Assembly: GCA_963793845.1 (NCBI GenBank)
Contig: CAWCBG010000014.1
Span: 868,001 to 932,000, forward strand
DNA length: 64,000 nt
Reading direction: 5' to 3'
Source of the DNA: CAWCBG01 sp963793845
Lineage (GTDB): Bacteria > Acidobacteriota > Terriglobia > Terriglobales > Acidobacteriaceae
A model generated the notes under the pieces. The model was given only the letters and a program-made list of their open reading frames with translations. It searched no databases and had not been told where the DNA came from. Shown here one piece after another: positions 36,958-46,082 of this stretch (position 1 is the stretch's first letter; every line of letters begins with the position of its first letter). The translations under genes and the position numbers were made by a program.

Positions 36958-37275
36958 GGAAGCCGGATCGCGGTTTGCGATCTTCTTCCGATTGTCGCAC
37001 TATTACTGAAAATATGCCCCTGCGAAGGTAGTTGGTAGCCAAATCGTCAACGTTGTGTTATTGTTCGCTGTGCAGTGAACCCGGTGCAAGACGCCCCTAA
37101 CTTCTGTGTAAAGAGCGAGTTGCAGGTTCTATCCATGAAAGTGGTGGTTGTCGGGTGGTGTGCCGTCCTCCCAGTCGTTTTGGGGGGACAACCCAGGGTT
37201 CAGCGGTCCCGCTGTAAGGCGCCCTCGTCTGGATCCGTTGCTCTGCGGATTTCGCCTTTAGAGTCAAATATTTAG
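36958..37275. other. Intergenic region before the CCA-transferase gene
   Basis: 318 bases between divergent genes. A short-stem region with TTTTGGGGGGACAACCCAGG near 37178-37197 could fold, but it matches no riboswitch or RNA gene I know. No good promoter was picked out. Confidence 0.35.
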
Positions 37276-39030
37276 ATGGCAGACTACATCTATAGCATGG
37301 AGACCCGGCTCACCCCGGACCAACAACGTGGTGTGAACCTGGTACAGGAAATTGCCCGCCACGCAGGCGTCAACCTCTATCTGACCGGCGGTTCTATTCG
37401 CGACCTGGTCACGGGTCTCCCGATCCGCGATATCGACCTCAGTATTCAGGGCAATCCCCTTAAGCTTCAGCGAGATCTGGAGAAAGCCGGCATCACCGTG
37501 CAAGGGGTGGAGGAAGATCTCAAGACGCTTCAGCTACTTATGCCGGGGAACGTCCGCGCGGAGCTGAATATGACCCGCTCGGAGGTGTATGACAAGCCTG
37601 GGAAACTTCCGGTCATTTCGTCGGCCACGATCAACGAAGACCTTCGCCGTCGCGACTTTACCGTCAACGCCATGGCGCTGTCGCTGAATCCCGGCTCACG
37701 CGGATTGCTGCTCGATCCATTTAATGGAATCGCCGACATCGAGGCGAAAGTGCTTCGCGTTCTGCACAACTATGCTTTTCTGGAGGACCCCGTCCGGCTG
37801 ATTCGGGCGATCCGGCTAAGTACAAGATTTCATTGGCCGCTCGAAGAACGGACGCAGGCGCGTTACGATTCCGCCAAGGAAAACGACTACATCCAGTACA
37901 TCAATAAGCGCTCTATTGGCCACGAGTTAGAGCAGTTGGCGCACGAAGAAGATCCTTTGCCGATCATGCGCGCGCTGGAAAAAGATGGCTGGCTGCAGGT
38001 TCTGCATCCTCACTGGACGATGGCGAAGGTCGACGCCGGCGATGTAGGGCAAGTCGTCAAAACTCGTCAGATGATGAACGAGTTTGGCTACTCGATCGAG
38101 ACCGGCCCGATCGTGATGTACTTCCTCACGCAGCGCATGAATGACAAGGATGTCCACGACATCCAGCGAATGATTCCGCGCAAAGACTTCGTCGACAAGT
38201 GGAAGCATCTGGAGAGCAACGCGCACGATCTGGCCAAGAAGCTGAGCGGCAAGGAATCGGCGACGGTGTCGGGATCATGGAAGGTCCTGACCAGCGCGAC
38301 TCCGGAGAACATTCTCTTCCTGATGCTGACCACCAAGAATCACTCGGTCGATCAGAAGCTGAAGAATTTCTTCGGCAAGTGGCGGCAGGTCAAAGAGAAA
38401 TTGCCATTCGCGGAGATGGCGGAGCTGCGCATCACGCCGCAGTTGCCGGAGTACCAGAAGGTTCTGGACGAAGCTTTCCTGCTTCTGCTCGACGGCAAGC
38501 TGCGCTCACAGAACGAGATCATGAACTTCCTCAAGCCGTATGAGCCGCCACCGCCACCGCCGCCCCCGGCGCCCAAGCGTGGACGCGGCAAAGCGGCAGC
38601 GGCCGCCGACAAGACGGCTGCGGCGGGGGGAACTCCTGCCGCCCCGGCCAAGCGCGGACGCAAGCCAAAAGGTGCGGCAGCGCCAATAGCCCCGGCTACG
38701 GCGGAACCAGTTGCGGTACCGGCTCCAGCGGCGGTGAAAGCCGCTGCTCCCGCGAAGCACGCCGAGCCCAAAAAGGCTGAAGCCAGCAAGCCCCAAGCCA
38801 GCAAGCCGGAAGCCAAGAAGCCGGAAGCGAAGAGGGCAGCGCCGAGCGTCAAGCCAGTGGCGAAGCCAAGCGCGAACAAAGAGGCTCCGGCAAAACCGGC
38901 AAAGAGAGCGGCCGTGCCAGTAAAGAAAGCTGCGCCGGTAAAAAAAGCTTCCCCAAAGAAAGCTACCGTCGTGAAGAAGGCCTCACCCAAGAAGCCTGCT
39001 GTGAAGAAAGCAGCGAAGAAGAAAAAATAG
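37276..39030 (+). CDS. CCA tRNA nucleotidyltransferase/poly(A) polymerase family with histone H1-like tail
   Basis: A 584-residue protein. Residues 1-415 form a class II tRNA nucleotidyltransferase: LTGGSIRDLVTG with the metal-binding RDIDLS (51-56), then EDLRRRDFTVNAMA (motif B) and LEDPVRLIRAIR (the RNA-binding helical region). After an octaproline linker (near residue 425) the last 160 residues are almost only Lys, Ala and Pro, with AT-hook-like PKRGRGKA and KRGRKPKG and repeated KKA(S/A)PKK blocks like eukaryotic H1 or bacterial HctB/AlgP tails. The tail should bind nucleic acid. It is in frame with no sign of a junction artefact. The gene stands alone. Confidence 0.85.
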   Translation: MADYIYSMETRLTPDQQRGVNLVQEIARHAGVNLYLTGGSIRDLVTGLPIRDIDLSIQGNPLKLQRDLEKAGITVQGVEEDLKTLQLLMPGNVRAELNMTRSEVYDKPGKLPVISSATINEDLRRRDFTVNAMALSLNPGSRGLLLDPFNGIADIEAKVLRVLHNYAFLEDPVRLIRAIRLSTRFHWPLEERTQARYDSAKENDYIQYINKRSIGHELEQLAHEEDPLPIMRALEKDGWLQVLHPHWTMAKVDAGDVGQVVKTRQMMNEFGYSIETGPIVMYFLTQRMNDKDVHDIQRMIPRKDFVDKWKHLESNAHDLAKKLSGKESATVSGSWKVLTSATPENILFLMLTTKNHSVDQKLKNFFGKWRQVKEKLPFAEMAELRITPQLPEYQKVLDEAFLLLLDGKLRSQNEIMNFLKPYEPPPPPPPPAPKRGRGKAAAAADKTAAAGGTPAAPAKRGRKPKGAAAPIAPATAEPVAVPAPAAVKAAAPAKHAEPKKAEASKPQASKPEAKKPEAKRAAPSVKPVAKPSANKEAPAKPAKRAAVPVKKAAPVKKASPKKATVVKKASPKKPAVKKAAKKKK

Positions 39031-39056
39031 GCCAGAGAATCGCTGCGGGGTCCCCG

Positions 39057-39131
39057 CACATTCGCGATTTTCGAATGTGTGGGAGTGCTGCGGGTGCCCC
39101 ACACATTCGTGATTTTCGAATGTGTGGGAGT
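39057..39131. repeat. Tandem pair of hairpins after the CCA-transferase gene
   Basis: Two 30-base direct repeats (39057-39086 and 39102-39131) differ by one base. Each can form a hairpin with stem CACATTCG/CGAATGTG. In the second copy the stem extends to 12 bp (CCCACACATTCG / CGAATGTGTGGG). Sited 26 bases past the stop, they may act as terminator or mRNA 3' protection. Confidence 0.65.
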
Positions 39132-39598
39132 ACACGATTCATTGCACGTTCCCAATGGTGCAGACTTGGTTCGTGGCACAGGCCGCGCAGTGATTTTTCA
39201 TGGAACGGCGCTCACCCCTTCACTCCGTGTCTCATGCCACCGATGCAGTTCACCCTCGACGCGCACTTCGCTATTCCCACTCGAGGAAAGGAGGGGCGCG
39301 GCGAATGAATGGCGTACCCGCTAGTCCTAAAAGTGGGATGAAAGATCGTAGCCCAACGCTTCAGCGCCGGAGGGCTCAGGTCCGCGAAAGAGGCGAAAGG
39401 ATGGGCACCTGGCTCCAAGATGAGAACCAGCCGAAACATTCCCGCGAAAGGCCTGAAACGATCGGGACACGTGCGCCACTATTTTATTTTTGAGGACGAC
39501 CTGGCCCGAAAGCCAGCCCTTTTGCGCTATGTCGGCAAAGCAAGAATTGGTGTACAGTATGTCCGTTTCCAGCTCTTATCACGGAAGCCAGAACCGGA
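39132..39598. other. Intergenic region before the EACC1-caspase module
   Basis: 467 bases with no convincing gene. It must contain the promoter of the EACC1 gene. Candidate boxes (TTGCGC near 39520 and TATGTC near 39557) are too weak to call. No repeat or RNA was recognised. Confidence 0.35.
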
Positions 39599-39973
39599 AT
39601 GGAATACGACCTAAATCCGCTGATGCTAACGATCGATGGAGGCGAAGACGCGGATGACGAGGACCGCGCCGAGCTCACTCGGGGTTTGCGGCAGCAGCTC
39701 CTCGATGCGGACGTGGAGTCGGTCGAATTCTCCAATTCGGAAGCCGCGCCGGCCGGCTCAAAAGGCGGACTGGGTCCGTTGGGGGCTCTGGCGGTAAGTG
39801 TCAGACCGCCGACCATCCCTCCCATGATCGGCTCGTTGGAAGCATGGCTCGCGCGCCACGACCGCGCCAGCATCACCGTCGCAAATGGAGACCAGAAGAT
39901 TACGCTCAGCGGACCCCTGACCAACGAACAGAAGGAGATGGTTGCGGAAGTTCTCAATCGGCCCAAGATCTGA
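39599..39973 (+). CDS. EACC1-like protein (effector-associated constant component)
   Basis: A 124-residue small protein. It starts with a beta strand plus acidic segment (MLTIDGGEDADDEDRAELTRGLRQQL), then a Gly/Pro-rich link ending in GPLGALAVSV, a helix GSLEAWLARHDRA, and a last unit SITVANGDQKITLSG plus a C-terminal helix. This order is the pattern of EACC1, a small constant partner of variable effectors in bacterial conflict systems. Its stop is 10 bases before the start of a caspase-fold gene, a typical EACC1 neighbour. It has no catalytic residues; in published comparative genomics it is viewed as an adaptor or regulator. Confidence 0.75.
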   Translation: MEYDLNPLMLTIDGGEDADDEDRAELTRGLRQQLLDADVESVEFSNSEAAPAGSKGGLGPLGALAVSVRPPTIPPMIGSLEAWLARHDRASITVANGDQKITLSGPLTNEQKEMVAEVLNRPKI

Positions 39974-39983
39974 GGTGCATCCG

Positions 39984-42900
39984 ATGGCTGAGAAAAAGCG
40001 GGCCCTAATCATCGCGAATTCGGAGTATCAAGACCCGGTTCTGCGCCAGCTCATCGCTCCAGCGCAGGACGCCGAGGTCCTGGCGCAGGTATTGAATGAC
40101 CCTGCGATCTGCGGCTTCGAGGTTCAGACCGTCCTGAACGAGCCTCGGCACCAGGTGGAAGAGCACATCGAGACGTTCTTCGGCAATTGCGACGACCGCA
40201 ACGACCTGTTGCTGCTGTATTTCTCGGGGCACGGCGTAACCGACGACGATGGCCTTCTCTACTACGCCGCCTGTAACACGCAGCATAAGAAGTTGCGCTC
40301 AACCGCCGTCTCAGCCAATTTTGTCAATGAAACCATGACCCGATGCCGCTCGCGGCGGCAGGTGCTGCTGCTGGACTGCTGCCACAGCGGAGCGTTTGCG
40401 CGCACCAAAGCCGCTCCAGTGGTGAACCTCGCCGAGCATTTCGGCGGAGCGCAAAGCGGGCGCGGGAAGTTTGTGCTCGCCTCTTCCGACGCTTATCAGT
40501 ATTCCTTCGAGGGGGACACGGTCGCCGGGAGCGGCGTGTGCTCCGTTTTTACGCAGGCCTTGGTTGAGGGCTTGCGTACCGGGGAGGCCGACTTCGACGG
40601 CGACGGAATCATCACCTTAGATGAGCTCTACGATTACGTCCATCGCCGCGTCACCGATCAGACACCAAACCAGAGCCCTAAGAAATGGGCCTACGAGGTG
40701 GACGGAAATCTTGTTATTGCGCAGAATCCTCGCCCGGTCGGGACTCCTCTGCCGGACGACTTGCAGCAAGCCCTCAACAGTTTCATTCCCCAGGCTCGCG
40801 ACGCAGCGGTTCAAAGACTCGATGGGCTGCTGCGCGGCAAGCATCGCGGCCTATCGTTGGCCGCCTTCAAAGCGCTGGAAGCATTGAAGGAAGACGACAG
40901 CATCCGCGTCAGGAGTGCGGCAGAGAAGATCCTTTCGACGTGGTCGGAACAAATGCCATCGCCGCAAGAACCGGTTCGCGCTGCCGCAGCAGCCGCGGGG
41001 GCACCCGCACCCGCAGTGTCACCGGAGAAACCGGTTGACTGGCAAGTTGCGATGGAGAAGGCGCGGGTTGAGCGAGAAGAGCGTGAGCAACGGGCTCGGG
41101 CGGAACAGGCCCGCTTGGCACAAGAAGAAGCTGAGCGACATGCAGCGATTGCTCGACAGGCAGGGATAAGGTCGGAGGAACAGAAGAGGGAAGAGGCGCA
41201 GCGCAGGATCGCCTGGCGGAAGAAGAAGCCCAACGTCATGCAGCGATTGCTCGACAAGCTGCGGTCGAGAAGGGTCGTCAAGAACAGGAAGAGCGCGAAC
41301 GCCAGGTTGCGGCGGAAAAAGCTCGCTTGGAACAGGAACAGCGGGACCGCGCGACTGCGGCCGAAAAGAAGCGCACCGAGCAGGAGGAGCGCGAGCGCCT
41401 GGCTGCCGCAGAGAAGGCTCGGGTGGAGCAAGAGGAGACCGAGCGGCTGGCTTCTGCGGAGAAAACGCGATTGGAGGGGGGGCGAGAGCAGGCTGCGGAC
41501 ATCTCCCCTTCTGCCTCGCCCCACCCGGCAGAACAGCGCACGAGTTTGCCGTCGCTGTTCCTCACCTCGATTTGGGGAAAGGCTGTGGTGGTTGGGGTAG
41601 CTTGGGCGGTTTGGTCATTCCTCGTCACCAGAATACTTCCGAGCCCCTACGAGTTTATCTTCCTGACTATTAGTGCTGGCTTTGGGGTGTTGCTCGGCCT
41701 TTTCTTGAAAAAAACTGTGCCGTCTTTTCGCTGGCCTGACGTTGCGGCAATGATGGTCGGTTGGAGTCTTGCGGGCTTCCTCGGAGCTTACGTTTCCTAT
41801 TTGTTCAGGCTCTACTATATCGGCAGCTACTCCGCTTCAGCGGCTGAGACGGTCATAGGGCTCGTAGCTGGTGGTGTGACCGCGTTGGTCATACGCGAAG
41901 CACAAACCTCACTAACCCTAAGGCAGGCTGTTGTAATTGCAGCTGGATACGCTGCCGGGGCTACCGTGTCGTTTCTCCCCTTTTATTTTTATGCCTTTCA
42001 ACTTCGAGGCGTGATATTCGCGATGATTGGAAGTGCTGTCATGTTCTGGCAGCTTTCGAAGGCGGCCGCTGCGGACAAAGCCGCCCTGGGGCGAGAATCC
42101 GTGCGACCAGAACAAGAACTCAGCGGTAGTTTGATTTCGCCAGTGCTTCCGGGTCCTTCAAGGTTCCCGGCTTCGATGCAGGTCATACTCGGGGCATGCG
42201 GAGTTTTAGTCGTAGTTCTGGCAATTCTTTGGCCGTTGCGACCTACCTCCGCCAGCATACTTCGCAAGAAGGCCGACGCAGGCGACAACTCTGCGATGCT
42301 CTTACTGGCCGAGACCTACCGTTGGGGTGGGATAGGGGTAGAGCCGGACCCCCAGCAGTCACTCGGTTGGTATCGCAAGGCCGCCGAGGCCGGTAATGTC
42401 CAGGCCATGAAGGACCTGGCGTATATCTACGAAGATGGGTACGCTGGGCTCGGGGTTAACAAAGACCGCGGCCAGGTTTTCAATTGGGATCGCAAAGCCG
42501 CTGAGGCGGGTGATGTGCTGTATATGGCAATCGTGGGCGAGTTGTACGAAAAGGGCGACGGTGTTGACAAAGATCCCCAGCAAGCCGTCGTGTGGTATCG
42601 CAAGGCCGCCGATGCGGGTTACATTGGCGCGATGACCAACCTCGGCTACATGTACGCAAACGGCAACGGTGTTCAGAAAGACAACCAGCAAGCCGTCGCG
42701 TGGTATCGCAAAGCCGCCGCGAAGGGTGACAGTGGCGCGATGTTCTACCTGGGGGTCATGTACGCAAACGGCAACGGCGTTCAGAAAGATTACCAGCAAG
42801 CCGTCGAGTGGTATGGCAAAGCCGCTGAGAAGGGTGAGAGTGCCGCGATGACCAACCTGGGGGTCATCTACCAATACGGCAGCGGAGTACAGAAAGACTA

Positions 42901-43102
42901 CCAGCAAGCTGTCGCGTGGTATCGCAAAGCCGCCGAGAGGAGCGAGCCGTCCGGCATGGCCAACCTCGGCTACATGTACGAAAACGGTTACGGAGTGGAA
43001 AAGGACCCGAAGCAAGCCGTCGCGTGGTATCGCAAAGCCGCTCAACTCGGGAACCAGTACGCCAAAGACCAGCTTAAGCGTTTAGGGGAAAATCCCGCCT
43101 AA
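39984..43102 (+). CDS. Caspase-like protease fused to coiled coil, membrane domain and Sel1 repeats (one frameshift)
   Basis: ATG 39984 follows GAGGTG. The N-terminal 250 residues are a peptidase C14 (caspase-like) domain with catalytic His83 (SGHG) and Cys133 (LDCCHSG). It carries a canonical EF-hand loop DFDGDGIITLDE (203-214). A helical linker (about 265-330) leads to a long charged coiled coil (about 350-510; repeated EER/AEKAR blocks). The frame is lost near 41199 within the coiled coil and resumes one frame over (ALAEEEAQRHA-like), so one base is missing. Restored length is about 1,039. Six or seven membrane helices (about 525-752) and seven Sel1 repeats (about 760-1032) complete the protein. 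It is probably a membrane-bound, signal-gated protease. Confidence 0.85.
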
Positions 43103-43450
43103 GTGGCAAGAAACGAACCTAGATGCACAAGTCTCCTTTCCACGTTTTTTCCGTCTCCGAGAATTACGTCTCGACGGATAACGTGGGACGCGAGCATATC
43201 CAAGACACTTCGAAACTCCTATATTGTCCCGCCCGAGCCGACGCCGGGCTAGCTAGCCTGCCCTGATCGCAGCCGAAGGGGCCACCCATGTTGAAGTATG
43301 CTTGGCCGGCACCCGCGGTAGTAACAGGAAAGCGGTTCGTGCTGCGATGAAGAACATTGGGGATGGTTTATCGGGACGAAGTCGCCAGCTCTCGAACACC
43401 GCGAGATCCCGGGGCACTCGACGAACCGGTGGGAAATCCTGCCCGCAATA
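43103..43450. other. Intergenic region after the caspase gene, nothing recognised
   Basis: 348 bases between the plus-strand caspase gene and a minus-strand gene. A short stem gccgacgccgggctagctagcc near 43240 might help end transcription. No gene, RNA or repeat shared with other parts of the window was seen. Confidence 0.4.
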
Positions 43451-44242
43451 CTACTGGACCGCTGGGGCCGGTGTGGTTGTCTCGGGGGCCAGGTGCAGTT
43501 TCCGGTTAATGCGGGGCCAATACTGCTTCACCATGTTGCCTGCGAAGATCCATCCAATGTCGGAGCCGTAACGGATGAAGACGTCGCCGACCCCGCGGTT
43601 GCCCTCGGGATAGTAAGTGGTGGCCAGTGCTTCGGCTGCCAGAGGACCCACCAGTCCAGCATAGTTCACTACCTTGTCGCCGGAGTCGCTGCGGGTGACG
43701 AAGACGCGGATGGCCGCGTAGCGCACCGACTCCTTAAAGGAAAGATGCCTCTTCACAAAGAAGCGTGGATCTTCGTGAGTCAGCGAGGCAATCAGGAAGT
43801 TCCCGAACATGTTGTACGACGCCCCGCGCGCCATGGCAGCGCCGAAACGCTTACCGTAACCTTCACCGCCCTGGCCATAACCAGCGGGAGAGTTAATCGC
43901 CTGGCCGTAACCCGCGCTCAAGCCCGCGGCAGCGAAGGTGCTGAGCGCCACGCTATTGTTTGCCGCCAGCTTGAACTTGTCCCAGGTATCGAATTTGTTG
44001 GTATTGGTGGCCAGGTCGGGAAATACCAGCGACTTCTTCTGCAGCAGGTTGAAAAAGTCCACGCTGGTTTGCAGAGGGTTGCTGGACTGCGGCTCGGCCT
44101 GGGCCTGCGGGCCAGTGGAAGACGTATTGGGCACAGGAGCGCTTTGCTGCTGGCCCGGGCCGCAAAGGACCAGGCTGCAAATAACTCCAATCAATACCAG
44201 GACACGGCGGGCGCAGAAAAACGCGGCTTCAGGGTTCAGCAA
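43451..44242 (-). CDS. Secreted protein of unknown function, paralogue of the 44658-45740 product
   Basis: A protein of about 263 residues with a hydrophobic leader (RRVLVLIGVICSLVLCGPGQQQ) and a Ser/Thr/Pro/Gln-rich stretch before a compact domain (from about residue 75). The domain has WDKFKLAANNSVALSTFAAAG, GGEGYGKRFGAAMA, DPRFFVKRHLSFKESVRYA, NYAGLVGPLAAEAL and TYYPEGNRG. The C-terminal half of the neighbouring gene's product shows the same succession, so the two are paralogues. The start is uncertain: TTG 44242 with GAGGA upstream is favoured; an open frame runs back to 44413. Function unknown; probably envelope-associated. Confidence 0.65.
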   Translation of the reverse strand: MLNPEAAFFCARRVLVLIGVICSLVLCGPGQQQSAPVPNTSSTGPQAQAEPQSSNPLQTSVDFFNLLQKKSLVFPDLATNTNKFDTWDKFKLAANNSVALSTFAAAGLSAGYGQAINSPAGYGQGGEGYGKRFGAAMARGASYNMFGNFLIASLTHEDPRFFVKRHLSFKESVRYAAIRVFVTRSDSGDKVVNYAGLVGPLAAEALATTYYPEGNRGVGDVFIRYGSDIGWIFAGNMVKQYWPRINRKLHLAPETTTPAPAVQ

Positions 44243-44311
44243 TAGGTCCTCACTGGGAGCTTGACTACGAAAGGTCTTTCGATAGTAGCAGCGGAGAACG
44301 GAATTGTCAGA

Positions 44312-44345
44312 CAGGGGCATCGCCCGAACCAAAAGGATCTGACGA
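44312..44345. repeat. 34-bp dispersed repeat, copy 1
   Basis: The word beginning CAGGGGCATCGCCCGA recurs at 46083-46116 with one difference over 34 bases, in the same orientation. It contains GGGCATCGCCC, a small hairpin. It is upstream of one paralogous gene here and downstream of the nucleotidyltransferase gene at the other site. Confidence 0.6.
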
Positions 44346-44657
44346 ATTGCAGCCGCCGTCACAGCACGGGTTGCGCACCAGGAATATATTGCTCCGTTGC
44401 CGCGAGGACTCAAGCGCTAGCAGCAGGCGGCGACCTGCACTTCATCACCTTTGATTGTTATTGTCGAGCGCCGGGTAAAAGTGTCCGGCATCCCTGGATC
44501 CGCCCACCCGCGCCAAAGCGATGGACTGCGACATGCCCACGCAGAGCCACAGCCAAGGGCCGCCAAACAATTTCCCGGGTCCCGGACGGATACTAGAGAC
44601 GACTCTCCCAAGTGGTCGGCGACGCTTTAATCGTCTGGTTCCACTCTGGTGCTGATT

Positions 44658-45740
44658 TCAGTGGCTGTTCGCTTGTGACGTGAACTTGCGGAGCACGAAT
44701 TCCTGGAAAATACCGCCGACGGCACGGCCGGCGATCCCGACGAGCGCGTTCTGCACCACCAGTCCCCCGGTACGATCGGCTTCTGGATAATAGAAAGAAG
44801 ACACTCCGGCGCTGGCGAAACTGCCGATGATACCAGAGTAGTTGGGCTGCCAGCGACCGTTGTCGCCCTTGCGGACGAACGCATGGCTGACAGCGTGCTC
44901 AAGCCGCGAGCCAGTTGTGCCCGTACCTTGATAAAAGTAGCGAGGATCCTGTTTCAGCAAGGACGCCAGAACAGCGTCACTCAGGAAGGACCCGGTGACA
45001 AACGAAGCGTAAGCTACGGCGAACCGCTTTCCATAGCCTCCGGCTTCTTGTCCGAGTCCACCATAATCATTGGTAGCTTGTTGAATTCCGGCAAGCGCTC
45101 CTACGCCCATAAGTGTTACCGGATCCGAAACAGACCTCCAGGTAAGCTGAAATTTCTGCTTGGCCGTCATTGGAGCTGCATTGGGAACATAGCTGACGTA
45201 AAAATTTGGAACGATGCCGAGCACCCGCTGCTTCTCCTGTTGTTTGATCTGGATCTGCGCCACCTCCTCGGTCGTCAGTCCGACTTCCACCGTCGTCGTC
45301 GCCCGCGAAACCTTCAGCACCATTTCCGGCACGAGAAACACCTGCTCGGGCCGCAACAATCCAGTGAACGTTGTTGTTTCGAACCCCGGAGCTGTGACGG
45401 TGAGCTGAAACGAACCGGGGGCGAGATTGCCAAAAGTATATTGGCCGTTGTCACCGGACGACACTTGCTGGGCGCCCGGCTGATCCGGTCGCGTCAGCCG
45501 CACCTGGGCTCCGACTGCGAGCTCGCCACCTTGGTCAACCACGGTGCCAACGATGCTGCCATCAAGCTGAGAGCCCGTCTGACCAGAGGATACGTCCGGT
45601 GCTTGAGAGATTTGTTGCGTCTGGGCGGCGCTTTTTTGGTGCGTATTTGGTAATTGCTGGGCGTGAGCTACTGCCACGAACAACAACACACACGACACCA
45701 CCGAACCTGAGCGAACTCTTAAACTGCCTAAGGGACCCAT
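44658..45740 (-). CDS. Secreted protein with carboxypeptidase-regulatory-like domain and unknown C-terminal domain
   Basis: A 360-residue exported protein (signal VVSCVLLFVAVAHAQQ). Residues about 60-150 are a carboxypeptidase-regulatory-like beta-sandwich (GSIVGTVVDQGGELAVGAQV, NGQYTFGNLAPGSFQLTV). A linker with IQIKQQEKQRVLGIVPNFYVSYVP leads to a C-terminal domain (about 205-350; GGYGKRFAVAYASFVTGSFL, DPRYFYQG, NYSGIIGSFASAGVSSFYYPE) shared with the previous gene. Residue periodicity suggests amphipathic helices that may lie in or on the outer membrane. Widespread in Acidobacteriota but uncharacterised. Confidence 0.7.
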   Translation of the reverse strand: MGPLGSLRVRSGSVVSCVLLFVAVAHAQQLPNTHQKSAAQTQQISQAPDVSSGQTGSQLDGSIVGTVVDQGGELAVGAQVRLTRPDQPGAQQVSSGDNGQYTFGNLAPGSFQLTVTAPGFETTTFTGLLRPEQVFLVPEMVLKVSRATTTVEVGLTTEEVAQIQIKQQEKQRVLGIVPNFYVSYVPNAAPMTAKQKFQLTWRSVSDPVTLMGVGALAGIQQATNDYGGLGQEAGGYGKRFAVAYASFVTGSFLSDAVLASLLKQDPRYFYQGTGTTGSRLEHAVSHAFVRKGDNGRWQPNYSGIIGSFASAGVSSFYYPEADRTGGLVVQNALVGIAGRAVGGIFQEFVLRKFTSQANSH

Positions 45741-45816
45741 TCCGCGCTAATCCTTTTCTAGAACAGCCCGCCTTGCATTCTGTCTTGAGGCAGATATGCA
45801 AACACCAGATGCTACA

Positions 45817-45992
45817 GCGTGTTTCGTAATTCGTTTTTGTATCAGGGCACGGCTTGAAGCCGTGCCGGAACACGCTTGCCCTCCGCTGGGCTTTAGCTCC
45901 CGTTCGCAACGGCTAAAAGCCGTTATCCTGGCCTGCCCTCGATGGCACGACTGGAAGTCGTGCCCTGTTACAAGTCGGTTTTTGAAACACGC
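45817..45992. repeat. Composite hairpin element flanked by an inverted repeat
   Basis: Terminal arms GCGTGTTTC (45817-45825) and GAAACACGC (45984-45992) enclose three hairpins: GGCACGGCT-TGA-AGCCGTGCC (45846-45866), AACGGCT-AAA-AGCCGTT (45908-45924) and GGCACGACT-GGA-AGTCGTGCC (45944-45964). It looks like a non-coding repetitive element. The surrounding gap (45741-46128, 388 bases) contains no gene. Confidence 0.7.
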
Positions 45993-46082
45993 CCTAGTTT
46001 AAGTCAGAATGTTCGCAGCATGGGGGCGAAAGCGGAAGCATGACAACCAAGTAATTCGCAAGAAACTGAATCGTCATAATTC

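Noticed and set aside
36958..37275. Riboswitch or structured RNA before the CCA-transferase gene
   Set aside because: Checked for cobalamin, TPP, SAM and glycine riboswitch core words and for tmRNA/6S features; none was seen.
42268..43080. Possible CRISPR or minisatellite array because of about 108-base periodic DNA
   Set aside because: The period is 36 codons in frame and corresponds to Sel1 protein repeats; there are no spacers.
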